From positions 1,213,822 to 1,277,821 of the forward strand of contig VXAA01001354.1 of assembly GCA_013399115.1 (NCBI GenBank): 64,000 bases of DNA, written 5' to 3'. The DNA comes from Anseranas semipalmata. Taxonomy: Eukaryota > Chordata > Aves > Anseriformes > Anseranatidae. Each line of letters begins with the position of its first letter. Within the stretch, counting starts at the first letter, position 1. Below, piece by piece: positions 47,571-59,220 of this stretch. The notes beneath the pieces were generated by a model, which was not told where the DNA came from, did no database searches, and was given only the letters and a program-made list of their open reading frames with translations. The position numbers and the translations under genes are program-made.

Positions 47571-50230
47571 GAGGCCCTAAAGCCGTGGGGATCGTGGATT
47601 TCCCCTGGGGATGGGCACAGCAGACAGCAGCCTAGGAGGGTGGGGAAGTGAGGGGGCCCCACGACTTCGGGGACTCCAGCTCTGGGGGTTGTGGCCCTGA
47701 CCGTGAGCTTGGAGCGCCCACAGCATTGTGTAAGGGATGTCGGAGGTTTTGTGGCCCCGAGTCCCAGCAGCCCAAACCCTGCTGTGTCACTGGGCTACAC
47801 CTCCTGCTGCAAGCTGGCTCTAGGGTATTGCTGAGGGCCACACCATCGCCTCGCTGTGCATCATTCTCCTTCGCAAAGGGCCAACGACCGCCACGATTGT
47901 ACTGTGTGGGTGCCAAGCCCAGGCCTGGCTTGGTTACTGCGTTCGTGGGCACCTTCTTCTTCCTTGGAGAGCCACAGGGCACCTTTAGCTAATCACACTT
48001 GGGCTCATGAATGACAGGGGAGAGGTGTCCTTGTGCGGGGACCATCTGTGAGCACTGTTCATCATTCACCTCCTGCATCCTCCCACCCGCCCCACCTCCG
48101 TGGAAACCCTCCCGGAGCTCCTGTCCCAGCAGAGACCCAGGCCTACAGCAGGGTGGGACATCAGTGCAGGCAGCGAGGATGCAGCTTGAGCAAAACAGCA
48201 GTGGAAGAACTTCCATGATCCTACCAGAGCAGAGGGGGACACGCAGCAGGTGACCGACCACCGCATCCATGGGAAGTGCCTCCTTCAGGGCTTTGGGGTC
48301 CTGGCGCGGGGCTGGGAAAATCCAGGCCTCTGGAAAGGAGTGAGTGGGCTCCTGCACAGCGCTTCATGCCGGGGCAAATTCCTCCTCCTCCTGCGGCCTC
48401 GCTGAACCCGGCAGACGAGGAGGGGACTTGGGTTTCATGCCTGCGCAAGCACCAAATTACCACACACGCGCTCGCCCCCCGCACAAGCTATCTGGACGTT
48501 AGGTCTCAACAAGAAGCAACTGCATGTTACGTCCTGATTTACTTCTTCAAGTCAGGTGGGTGAGTAGGAGTGGGGAATTTGAGGAGGTTTTGGTTTATCT
48601 CCCGCTTCCATTTCCTGCTGCGTCTAAGCACGTCACGCTGTGCTGTTGGTCTAACCCAGCTACTCTTGCCTCGGGGCAAGGAGGAGGAAGGAGGGCTCCA
48701 GGCTCACTCTGGAGCAGCATCGCCGGGAGATCTCCTGGGGCTCTGCATTTCCGTCCCCCTTCCTGGGGTGCTGTGCCATGGCCTGTGGGGACAGCTTGGT
48801 CCTAACCCAGGCCGCGGGAGAAAGGATATCCATTCTCTGCTCAACCAGAGAGCCCCTGGGTGTCCGCACACCCAGCAGTTGGAGTGAACTTCTTGAACAT
48901 GTTTAGGCACCTATCCTGCGAGCCACTTAACATTTCACTTAAGTATTTCCTTTTGGCTGGCTCTAAACTGTCAGAGAAGCCTTAACCAGCCATCTGCACA
49001 GGGCTTAGGTGGAACTTCCACAGGACTGCCACCTAGCTCCGCAGTTTTATCTCCTCAGGACTGGGCGAGGCTTCGAGAAACAGATTTTCAGGAGAAAGGA
49101 GTGTGGCTGTAGTTTAGTGAGCTCCACACCCACCTCCCCTTCCAGCGAGCATCTGGGAAGCCACCCGGTTCTGTCACAGCTTAACACCATTCCTCTGCCT
49201 GCCACCAGTTTCTAGAAGCCTCCTGTGGAAGACCTTCATGCCAGGGAGGAACGCAAGGGCTGGCCGCCAAACCTCCTCCAGCCTGGGTCAGCGCACGGAG
49301 CAGCAGAAAGCTGAATGCAGCCCGGGGTCCTGTGCTCGTTGCTGTCAGTCCCATCATCCAGCAGTCAGCCCAAACTCACTGCCTGCCTCTGCCAACACGC
49401 TTCGGAAGTGGAGGGGAAAAAACCTGTCTGGAGCCAAACGCGAAGTCTGGAGCCCTTGATCTCCGGTGGGATTAGGAGCAGGCCTCTGCCAGCAGGCCTG
49501 GCCGGAGCCATAGGCTTCCTCAGAAGATGTCAGAGAGGCAGAGAGCCCCCACAGCTCCCCTGTCTCCAGGCACGGCTGAATCCCCTGCCTGCATGCTTGT
49601 TGGCAAGCCCAGAATTTGCCATTTGTGCATCCCCAGTGCTTTTTCCTTTGTGAATTTGAGTTTCAGTGCAGAGAACAGACAGCATGGACTCTGAGTTCAT
49701 CCCGACTCAGCCACCTGGGAGTAAAACCAAATGCACTTTGAGCTCTGAGACCCAAAAATGTCACTACCCAGGCAGGGGAGCACATGCCATGTGGGACCTG
49801 CAGGGCTCTGGCTGTGCCACACCACACCTGTAGAAGGAGGGATGTTTCCTCTGCCCTATGGTTGATGAGATGCTGGGACCAGCCTGATGGACAACTGGGG
49901 CAAAGAGTCAGGCAGCCCAAATCCTTCCCCAGATGACATTCAGATGGTCACTAGCAGAAATGGAGGAGAAAGGGGATGTTTCCTGCACTCCTGTTCTATT
50001 TTAAGGAAAATATATGGCACGTTATGTGACTTAACATGCTTTACATACCAAAAATGAAGCGAGCATAAAAGAATCATCTGTTTGGGGAGGGAATCTGCTG
50101 AAAAAAGGAACCAACGTGGGGCAAAAGAACCGCATAAACAGTTAACTTAAACAAGACACAGTTTGGTGCAACTTGGCTCTGCTCATAGCCAGCATATGGG
50201 AACTCTGGGCAAAGCCATATTGCACTAGTT

Positions 50231-50470
50231 ATAGACTCATCTCATAGACTTAGAGATGGAAAAGACTTATTAGGTCATTGAGTCCATCCCACCTGCCAGT
50301 GAAGGATTGTTCCCTGCAGAATTTTCTCTATTGCTTTGTACAGTCCAATTTTAAATGATCCAAGCGATGTGGTCTCAGACACTTCCTTGGGGAGGCTCTT
50401 GCACAGATATGTTTTGTTTAACTCAGCCCTTTAAATGGTTAACCCTTTTCTTTCCCGGTTCTCTTTGCAT
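50231..50470 (-). mobile_element. CR1 LINE fragment, 3' end (non-LTR retroposon)
   Basis: The left end (AGACTCATCTCATAGACTTAG) is the reverse complement of the CR1 3' tail with its ATTCTATGA-type repeats. It is followed by TTAGGTCATTGAGTCCATCC, CCTGCCAGTGAAGGATTGTT, CCCTGCAGAATTTT, CAGTCCAATTTTAAATG, CAAGCGATGTGG and CACTTCCTTGGGGAGGCTC, which track the conserved CR1 end very closely in order and spacing. Similarity fades after about 50,412, and the right limit is approximate. CR1 copies in birds and reptiles are usually cut off at the 5' end, as here. No reverse transcriptase region is present, so the copy is dead. CR1 supports an amniote, bird-like source. Confidence 0.85.
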
Positions 50471-52439
50471 TTTCATTTTATGTTTCAACTTTCTGAAGCA
50501 AAAAGGTTTCATTTTATGTTTTCCAGACTATTGTAGTTATACAGTTATGGCCATACAACCACCACTGCTGCCTGCTCTGAAAAAGAGCATCATATCTAAC
50601 TGGCTAAAAGTGTTAATAACATATCACAGGAAATAAACCAAATTTGCTTTAGGCAGGTATGCAAATGAGCTCCTCAAAGCCACAAAACATTAAGGACATT
50701 CCAGTACAACACAGCTGTCAGCATGATGTGGATGCTCAGGTGTATTCCTGTTTGGTGAAAAATCAGCTGATTCCTTGCTCATTAATATATTTCATCTTCA
50801 TGGGTAGGAAGTAAACCCAATATGGTTTAGAGCTTGATAAGGTTTTGAATGTTGGTAGACTCATCTGAGGTTATTTCTGTTATTTAAGTTCCAAGAGTCA
50901 AAACTTAGTCTAGGGACAAGCCTTGCTTGCATTTTCCCCATCTCAATGAAAGTGATTCTTTAAAAAAACAAAATTCTAGCTAACCATGGGCTTGTGCTAG
51001 GTATCAGGAACAAAAAATCCTGACCTGGCTCCTCTATCTTACTCTAATTCCTTTCTTTTGGCCTTCCACTGTGAAGTGTATCGTAAACACTCATCATCAT
51101 TAACCGCTGGTGCACAAAGATGCTTCAGCTGCTGGCACAACCCAGGTCCCGTGGGAGCATGTGGAAGCACCCCCTGATGCAAAGGTGATGGGAAGGGACC
51201 AATGCAGGATTCTCAAATGGCGCTATCTGTTTTTTTTTTGGTTCATGCTGCTAAATGCAAAGAAATCCAGGACATACAGCTTTGTGACTTCAGGAGGTGC
51301 AACGAAGGAGTACATATGTGGAGAAGGATGTATAAATTGTATAGCAATGGTCATCCCTGGAACGCAAAGAACGTAACGGAAGAAGTTGCAATTCTTTGCT
51401 GGTTTCCCACACATTGAAGGTTGGGGATTGCTCCATTAATCTCATAATCCATAGGAGTTATGGGAATTGTGCAGCATGTCTGTCTGCAAAGGACGTTTTG
51501 TGGAGAGAAAGGTAGTGGGTTTTATCAAACAAGCTGATGCAGATGAAAAATGCCCACCTGCAGGTAGGCCTGCAGGACAAACACGTAAAATACTAATTCT
51601 TTCTGAAAACTTCATCTCTTTACTCCCTCAGCCCATTGGGGTGGGAATGCAACTGCTCATGCTTTAACACAGGTTTTTTTTTCTTACCCTTTTCCATTAC
51701 TCAAAAAACACTCAGCGCTGGGAAAAGGCACAAGAGCACCAGTTTAATGGCCTGACCAAGGAAACAGGCACAGCCACTACACAGCTGAATCCATCCCTGC
51801 CAGCCACTGGCCTATAGCAGAAGACTAAAGGAAACTAAAGTGCCGTAGAACTTGTGAAGAACAGCAAGGCAGTGAATCATGATCAGGCAGTAGCTTCAAA
51901 ACAGTGTATTTGGCCAATTTTTTTCTTCACTTGGTGCTAGCATGGATAAGGTGAGCGGGATCTGGTCTGCAAAGTGACGCCCTCCAGGCACCCAGGGCAG
52001 TCACAGTGGCACCTTGTCATCCCAGCAGAGTCCCTGAGACCCCGACAGTCGCCCACCTCTGGAAGCAGAGCTGGACAGCTGCTGGGAGAGACCCTGCCAG
52101 GACCCCGTGTATGGGATTTTGCTATCAAATAAGTTATATTCCTGAGATATAATATCTATGCATTTATACACATGCTCACACATTTAGATTTATTCATGTT
52201 TCTGTTGCTTCTGAGACCTTTTCGCCCAGCTACCCAACTGTTGTTCAGACAGCGTAGGTGTCCCACCTAAAGACAATTTTAATTCCTGGGCATCACAATG
52301 AACATTTTATCCGCTTCCCAACAGCAAATGCTCAATTCATCACACGTTGCTTAAGGTAGGGAGAACAATGTTCCTTGTATGACAAAGAAGCTGCTCCAAT
52401 GACCACCTCCGTGTTTTGTTCCCCTTGTTCATACCACAG

Positions 52440-52633
52440 CCATCGCTGTGGCTCCGAAGGGCCTGCGGTGGGGCTGGCGTTGGGGACGGTGTTCCCGCTT
52501 CTGCTGGGACCAGCTCAGGGGACGCGTGGGGGCTGCCTGGCCACGTCGAGCGCCTGCCTGCTGCCGTCCTCGCTGCCTTTGCTCCGCGCGGCGCGTGGTG
52601 ACGTCTTTGCGCTGCAGGTGGTTCTAGCTCCAG
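52440..52633 (+). other. Candidate exon (194 bp) in a CpG-rich block, product unknown
   Basis: The acceptor TTCCCCTTGTTCATACCACAG ends at 52,439, and the donor CTCCAG|GTAAGC begins at 52,634. Both are strong. The 194 bases are GC-rich with many CpG and open in one plus frame (HRCGSEGPAVGLALG through FALQVVLAP). Hydrophobic Leu/Ala runs are present, but no signal peptide or domain is convincing. A second plus frame and the minus strand are also partly open, as expected in CpG-rich DNA. Downstream GC-rich sequence continues to about 53,000. It could be the 5' part of a noncoding RNA or an unrecognised gene. Confidence 0.28.
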
Positions 52634-52639
52634 GTAAGC

Positions 52640-53000
52640 GAGAGACGAGCAGCGGAAACCACAGCCTTCCCTTGTTTTTCTGTTTGTTTGCTTGGAACCT
52701 CCCAAACCACAGAGCCTATTTTTAGAGGGAGGATCGGGAAGCTGTCGAGGAGAGCTGGGAGGCAGGAGGAAGGTGAGAGCAGGCTAGGGGAGGCACTCTG
52801 GGGCGCAGATGGAAAACCAAGCGAGAGCAAAACGGTGCAAGAGGACACGGTGCTGGCTGCGAGGAGCTGCCCACCGGGAGGCCAGAACCGCAGGAGCGAG
52901 TCCGCGGGTGGGGACGGGCGAGGGGAGATGAGGTCAGAGAGGTACTGCAGGGTGGAGTGCGTCCCGGGAGGGAGGTCAAGTCCAAGAGCGCAAGTCTTAA
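52640..53000. other. Purine-rich, GC-rich tract after the 52.4 kb candidate exon
   Basis: The plus strand is rich in GAGG, GGAAGG and GAGAGC words with scattered CpG. Frames on both strands are compositional (Arg/Gly/Glu on plus, Ser/Pro/Leu on minus). It would be intronic if the 52,634 donor is used. Confidence 0.4.
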
Positions 53001-53487
53001 AGAAGTCAGAGAGAGCGATGAATTGTTCCGTGTAGCAGCTCAGATAACAGCTCAGGAGGCTGGGGCTGTCTCTGACTCAGGTTTCCTTATGTCGAGCTTT
53101 TTAAAAGAGCACCTTTTATTGCCTCGTCTACTGCCAAACAAATGGATAAATAACCCTGTGCCTCTCCCCCCAGCCTTCTTATCGTAAGGGTGTGAGTAAG
53201 CCCTGGTGCTTGGATCCAAATTCACACTCCCAGCCTCCTGGGATGTCCATCACACTATCCTGTTCAGATCTACATGCATCCTCAGGACCTGAATGTACCC
53301 CCCGTCAGGCTGCTCCATAAACCCCGCACCATTTTCTCTGGGAGACCTTCTAGTTGTCCTTCAGTGAGTCCTCCTACAGTCAGGGGTAACCCAGTGGGCT
53401 CCAGTGAACTCCACAGTCAGAAAAGCCATCTATCGAATGAAAGGAGGTTTTCAAATGTAGCAGGATCCTTCCAAACTCAGATACTTT

Positions 53488-53630
53488 TAATAATTAATTT
53501 TTTTTACTGTTAATAATTAATTATTTTGATAATTAATAATAATAATTAATGATAATTATAATAATAATAATTTTTATAATTAATAATTAATTGATAATTA
53601 ATAATGATAATTAATGATTAATATTAATTC
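53488..53630. repeat. AT-only low-complexity tract built on TAATTAAT
   Basis: About 140 bases consist almost only of TAATAATTAAT, GATAATTAAT and AATAATAAT words in irregular array. Repeated TAATTA palindromes are present. It is probably an expanded microsatellite. It carries many homeodomain core words (TAATTA) by composition alone. Confidence 0.9.
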
Positions 53631-54175
53631 TGTCACCAAGGGGTAGAGGTGACCCAGCCATTGACCAGAGACTCCACTTGCCAGGCACTGAGCAGAACAA
53701 ACCTGCTGCGAAAGACTAAACACTGAAGGTCATGTTGCTTGAAGTCCTCACCATCTGTGAAGACAAGAGCTATCCTCATCCACCCAGACCCTTTTGGGCT
53801 TTACTGAAAGCAGAGCACATTAGAGCACTGTCTCATTATTCCTGCACAAAGGCGGAGGCGCATCAGCAGTCAGTTACAAGACCTCAATCTCACTGTGCTA
53901 GATAAAGCATTTTGAGGCTTGTGAAGAAGTTATGTAGATGAATGATAACAGTCGAGATTAGACAACCGCAACTGTGTAAACACACTGCTGCTGCTCGCTC
54001 ACAGCAATGCGTAGGTGACCCACCGGGCCAACAGGTCTCACTAGCTCCAGGATGTGTCAGCATCACGATCCAGTGCTAAGTCAGAGAATCCAACCCACCG
54101 GGCTTCGTTACCATCCACCAAAGCCAACATGCCTCCTCCCTAGTTTCAAACACTGAGACCCGAGCCTTTGAAGCT

Positions 54176-54235
54176 ATTTAGTGCAATCAATGGGAATCAG
54201 GGAGCTAAATATCCTTGAAGATCTTGGCCTAAGGC
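54176..54235. repeat. Old repeat remnant
   Basis: AATCAATGGGAATCAGGGAG, CTAAATATCCTTGAAGATC and TTGGCCTAAGG match the order 'GTCAATGGGAGTTAGGCACCTAAATACCTTTGAGGATCTGGGCC' of a common reptile and bird repeat. The 177-codon open frame beginning at 54,181 starts inside this remnant and should not be taken as a gene. Confidence 0.55.
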
Positions 54236-54909
54236 CACGGAGTTTAGAAAAACAGTTGAACATGTGCTTCACTGTCAGCGTGTTGGTGTTTTCCTGCATG
54301 AAGGGACTTACCCAGATGGCTGGGGGCTTTTCTGCACCGCTTCTGGCTGTGCTGTGGGACCAAGCCCTTGGGGGCTCAGCCATCATCCCGCTAACACAGC
54401 TAACAAGGTGCCCACCCGCATGCACGCTCCGAGGTGAACCCAAGCTCATCAGCACTAATCGCCTTCCCCAGGGGCCAGGCAGGGCTGCCCCGCTAGTCCC
54501 TCCTCATCGGCTCGGAGACGAAGGCTGCCCATGGGCATCTCGGCCACACCAGCGGTGTCCAAGCTCCAACTCCTGCAGCCCCAGCATGAAATCCCTCTCC
54601 TCCTGGGGAAGCAAAAGCACTGCCCACGGGGCACTTCTCCCGGGCATTGTATTTGAAAGGGCAGGAAGGGCTGGGTATAATGCGTGTGCTCCTTGCTCCA
54701 CCAAACTCCAATGATTTTAACACAGCTCCTCAGATATTCAGCGTACAGAAGGCAGTTTGTTCATTTGTGTGCAACAAATGGTCGTAACAAACCAGTGGAG
54801 AAAGGGGAGGGGCGAAAAGCATGTTCCTCCCACATTGCAAGCAATGGAGCTAATAAAGCATATACGAAATGCACTGCCCTTGGGCTAGAGGAGACCTGCC
54901 TTCAGCTGA

Positions 54910-55012
54910 GACGCAGCAGCCGCAGGTTGCACGCTGCCGCCAGGCGCGCGCTTGGAGCGCAGCGGGGTGCAGCCCGGCTCAGGGTGCGCGTCGCCGGTTG
55001 CGCATCTCAGCC
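54910..55012. other. Short CpG-dense block
   Basis: About 15 CpG occur in roughly 105 bases, including GGCGCGCGC and GTGCGCGTCGCCGG. It may be a small orphan CpG island or regulatory element. The long plus frame through it is Arg/Ala-rich by composition. Confidence 0.45.
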
Positions 55013-56438
55013 CAGAAGCCAGAAGTCAGGAGCTCCTGACCCGATGCAAAAAAATGCCAGATGCTCTCCATCCCTTCCAAAGGAAACAGCGGAGTCAGCA
55101 CAATCCTACCTACACCCGGACTCCGCCGAGGCGGCTCAGGATTGGAAAATCCCATTACCACCCATTGAGACACCGTTAAACAATTTCCCAGCCACTCCAT
55201 GTGATCATGCATAGGCTATACGGGAGCCCGGGCTTCAGCAGCGCTTTCACACTTCCAAAGTGTGTCTGCTGGGTCACGTGGAGGCTTTCCAAACCTGTTA
55301 AAGTCACCCGCTAAATGCACCCAACCCAGCAGACCCGCTGTGAAGTGAGAGCGCTCAGCACCACCTACAACCATGCGTCCTCCTCACCTGGGAGTTTTTG
55401 GCCTGCTGTAGACTGACGATGAAAATACAGAACATACCATGCAAATTGCTGTGTATCTCCATGCGAGCTTGGCTTGTGGCAGAACTCTTCCCAAAGCAAG
55501 TATTCCAGGCTCGCATATAAATTAAAGCTCATAAATCAGTAGAGAAAAAACCTCTTCCATGGCAATGGCCAACTTGTTAGAAGGGAGCTAAAGGCTGCAA
55601 ATGGTTTTCAATGAAGCCTCGCTAGCTGTCAAGAATGCACGAGGCAGCGGCGTTGTTTGGATTGGGAGCGCGAGTCGGATTTTTCTCCCCTCGTTTGAGG
55701 ACAATGAAATGTAACAGCTTTTCTTCCCCTCTGAGCTGCACAGAGTGACCCTAGCCGGCAGACAACGGCACAGATACAATCTCAGGAAATCATGAAGTGA
55801 CCAAAGAATGGCTGAGGAGTTCTGAATAACTAAATAAAGTCCTCTGTGTTTTCTTTAGCAAGTAAAGAAAATACTTTTAGCGTTTTAGTGTGACTTTTGG
55901 GGTCAAGGGGGAATCTCGAGTCCAAATACAACAAACCCGTGTGGAAATTGCTGCCAAGAGTCTGATAGCTGGGCTGGGAGCTTGCCTTGAGGCTCAGAAT
56001 TGAGGCAGGCTGAATTTGAGCTTTCGCTCTGAGCACAGGAGCCTCGGGCCTGGCATTTGTCCCTTCTCATAGAGGGTGGCATGCCCTCAGCACCCCTGGG
56101 GACAGCAGGTGCCAGCACCCCAGCGCTTCCCCGAGGTGCAGGACTTAGCCCGGGCCAGGTCCCCGCCCCCTTGGGGCCGCTCTGCCTGCAGCACGTGGGG
56201 ACGCACGGAGGAAGCCGAGCACAGGGTCACCACGCTGCAGCCGCGAACGCCTGGGGCTTCCCCACCCCGAAACCAATCTCCCCGGTGGGGCTGCCAGGTC
56301 TGCTTTCAGTGCACCCAGAAACGAGGTGCCGTGGGTCAGCAGCAGCAGCTCCTCCTGGTACCCAGTGCAGATGATGCATCATTACATGATTACAACATCG
56401 TTGTAAATTTTTGTTAAATGCTTTTAGGAAATAAGTTA

Positions 56439-56460
56439 TGATCACAAAGTGATGTGATCA
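56439..56460. repeat. Palindromic site TGATCACA-N6-TGTGATCA
   Basis: Exact eight-base reverse-complement arms lie around AAGTGA. GTCACAAAG follows nearby and repeats part of the left arm. The layout is like that of a dimeric protein-binding site, but no specific factor is claimed. Confidence 0.7.
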
Positions 56461-57218
56461 GGGTCACAAAGCATGTTCATGGGTAAGTCAGGAGGCTGCA
56501 GGGGTGGAGGTCTGTGGAGGATGAGGCTGAGTATTTTTTAACAGCACCTTCTGACGCTCACCCTGTTGTTTTCTGAAAAATCAAAGAGCTTTCAGCAAGC
56601 TCTTCCCCAGGCAGGGCCCTTCAGGTTTCCTTCTGTGTCTGCCATGATGAAGGCAGCAATGGGAATAGCAGTACTGCAGAAAGTGTCCGCAGGAACATGT
56701 TAGCATGGGAGCCAAGAGGAGCTAAAAGGCTCGATAAAGAAATAGGTAAAGAAAATTTCCTATTTCTCAGCTTCCTGATTTTTGTTGCATTGCAGGACAC
56801 GGAGTTGCCTTCTCTAGCACACCCTCTTAAAGACTTAACCTTTTTTCTTTTGCCTCACACTGCTAAAACAGAGTCAAGCTTCTGGTACCTTATTCAGAAT
56901 AAAGTAGAAATGAGTAATTCCGGCTTCAAATAGACATTCAAAAGATCTTCAGGTTTTTTTTTGTTTTTTTTTTAAATTTGCTTAGTTAGTAGCTGAATAC
57001 TTGTATTAGCACATCCACCAGAGACACATCAGGCCTGGTGCCAGTTTCATGTACCCCACCTGTCATCATTGGCACAGGTGGAAGGACTCTCCCTCCACTC
57101 TGATACCACGAAGAGCAGGATCCGTGCTGCAGAAGCACACACCGTTGATTTCTTATTCCAGCAGTAGGATTGCTGTAGACATGACGTGCAAAAGAAACAA
57201 GTGAGGTTGTGGAGGGAT

Positions 57219-57247
57219 GGTATCTTTTATTAGACCAATATAGCCAG

Positions 57248-57283
<36 letters not shown>

Positions 57284-57329
57284 ACAGGCTCTNTTTTGAG
57301 ATCGTAACGGCCTAATGAAAGATATCACC
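57219..57329. repeat. Inverted repeat around a 33-base poly(A), old interspersed repeat
   Basis: The left arm GGTATCTTTTATTAGACC (57,219-57,236) pairs with the right arm GGCCTAATGAAAGATATCACC (57,309-57,329) apart from two mismatches and a three-base insertion. Between them is A x33 (57,248-57,280). The left arm matches the 'GGTATCTTTTATTAGACCAA' motif of an old amniote repeat. A single N lies at 57,293. The poly(A) may be an insertion into the repeat. Confidence 0.55.
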
Positions 57330-58903
57330 TCTCTCTTCTAAATGGTCTTTCTTATTCACAACACTGCCAAGTGAAATCTGGAGTACAAGAAATATCCTGC
57401 GTGTTTTGTCTTATTTTCTTCTGTTACGTTACTGCTTGTGCAAACGAGGTGCACCTAGGGTTCTTGCAGCCTTGCCTCTGCCTCATGCAAAGTTCTATTG
57501 CACAGCTTCATCACGAAGCCATCTGCTCTCACAGAGGAGAAAGCCAGCATCTGACATACCACGTACCATCAAACAGCCTCAAAAGGACAGCAGTGGGCAA
57601 ATGATACCCTGCATCTGCTCAGCTCACATTCATTTCTAGCCACCTAAGGTTTGGCTGCAACAGCCCTTCTAAACCCAAATACATATGTTGGCTTAGAGGC
57701 ACCATAGTAAAGTAGCCTAACAAACCAAAGCAATTGGTTTTAATAAGAATCTTGGCTTGTTTTGACAATGCACCGAATCTTCATGTTGGCACCATGAATG
57801 TTTTTTTAGGAAAATGTATGCATCTTTGCAGCTCTCAGCAACTAAATCCTCTCTGCACTTCATGGAAAGGGTTTCCTGGCTATCCGCTTTCTGATGTAGT
57901 CCAAGTTCCTCGCAGCTGATTGTTGTCTGGGCTGGAAACACTTTTATATTGAGCTCAACACTTTGCCACCGTTGTGTGCTGTGCGTGGGCCGGTGCGCGG
58001 GGTGCGCGGGTTGCACACCGTGTCCTTCGTCCTTCCCAGTGCACTGCAGAGGGGGCCGAGGCTGCGGAGGCATGGCGAGGCTTCCTGAATCGCGTCGTGC
58101 AGATGTGTTTGGAATAGCTACGGAAGCGGCTGTCTCCTGCTACCCGGCCTTATTACAGGCAGTAGCAATGCTCCCAGAGTTCAAAGGCATTTCATGCTCA
58201 CTGAGCGTTTTTCAGCAAGAAATCTGAGATTAAATAAACTCAAACCCTCTCTGAGGAGAAAGCAGAAGATGGAGGGAGAGGCGCTGACTCTCTGCTGCAC
58301 AGCATGCATCTCGGTGTACCTTGGAAAACGCCCAGGCGAGGTGCTCCTCAAACCCACGTCTGGCCAGGACATTTCACTGCTGTGGCCAGACCTGTGCCTG
58401 CTGCAGTGCTGGGGGTTGGAGCGGGCTCGTGCCAAGGATGCCGACCTGCTCAAAACCCGAACATCACCCAGGATGTTCCCGAGCCTATGTCCTACAGTTC
58501 TGGGCAGACTCCTGAGGGGCTTGGTGAGGATACATTGGATTTACAGCTTTTCTTCTGTTTTCTTCTGTAAAAGATGATAAGTTAGCTTGTCACCAGCAGA
58601 AATATTTAGCTTTTAGTGAGTACAGGCACAAGACCCCCTCTCTCTAGAAAGAGTAACTGCTGACCTGCTCATTAGCAGAAGACTGCATCCTGCTCTTGTG
58701 CTAAAGAAACAGTGCCCAGGACACATTTCTGGCCACGGACAAAACGGTGGCTCCACGTGTTGCCCAGCCAGGATTCAGAGAGCACAGGGAATGAAGCTGT
58801 TTGATGTTTTTCCTCTCCCTAACAACACTGGCTCTGTGGGAAAAAGAAAATACTTGAGTCATAGAAGTGACTGAAGTGTCATTCCTGGTGACGGGGATGT
58901 TTA

Positions 58904-58960
58904 CCCGGGCTCAGCTGGTAGAGCACTGCCCTTAGCGGGCTGGCGATGTTACTCTGTGCC
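58904..58960 (+). repeat. tRNA-like A-box remnant
   Basis: ACCCGGGCTCAGCTGGTAGAGCA closely resembles the first third of a tRNA (GCCCGGCTAGCTCAGTCGGTAGAGCA) with two bases missing. The expected B-box region (about 58,950) has no GGTTCRANNCC. It may be a tRNA-derived SINE fragment or a coincidence. Confidence 0.3.
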
Positions 58961-59220
58961 CTCCACACCCTCAGCAAGTGCCATGGGCTCCATACAAAGC
59001 AGCCAACCTCACACGAGCTGGAAACATTTTGTCTCTGTACATCTGCAAGACCGAGGTCCAGACATGAGCCCCCTGCCCACCAGCTTGAGGAAGTCTTGTG
59101 CTCGGCTTCCTGGGCAGGGCTGGCTGTCACCAGACCCGTGAAGGTGTTGATGCTCCTACAGAGGCAGATGACGTCCAGGAGAATGGGGCACGGAGACCTA
59201 CACTCTCAGCATGCTCAGCT

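Larger units (their letters stand above)
43600..52400. other. Noncoding tract with simple repeats, old repeats and a CR1 fragment
   Basis: No gene is recognised. The tract carries a poly(T) at 43.85 kb, old repeat remnants at 43.9, 44.3 and 46.2 kb, a candidate exon at 46.37 kb, a poly(A) at 46.97 kb, CA and GT microsatellites, a GC-leaning stretch at 47.4-49.6 kb without a dense CpG island, and the CR1 fragment at 50.2 kb. Open frames at 47.6-48.5 kb occur on both strands and look compositional. Confidence 0.55.

Noticed and set aside
54181..54714. 177-codon plus-strand open frame
   Set aside because: It starts inside an old interspersed repeat remnant, and the rest is Pro/Ser/Gly-rich by composition with an open minus strand.
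54684..55214. 176-codon plus-strand open frame
   Set aside because: The open length is explained by the CpG-dense block. The translation is Arg/Ala-rich without a domain, and other frames are open too.
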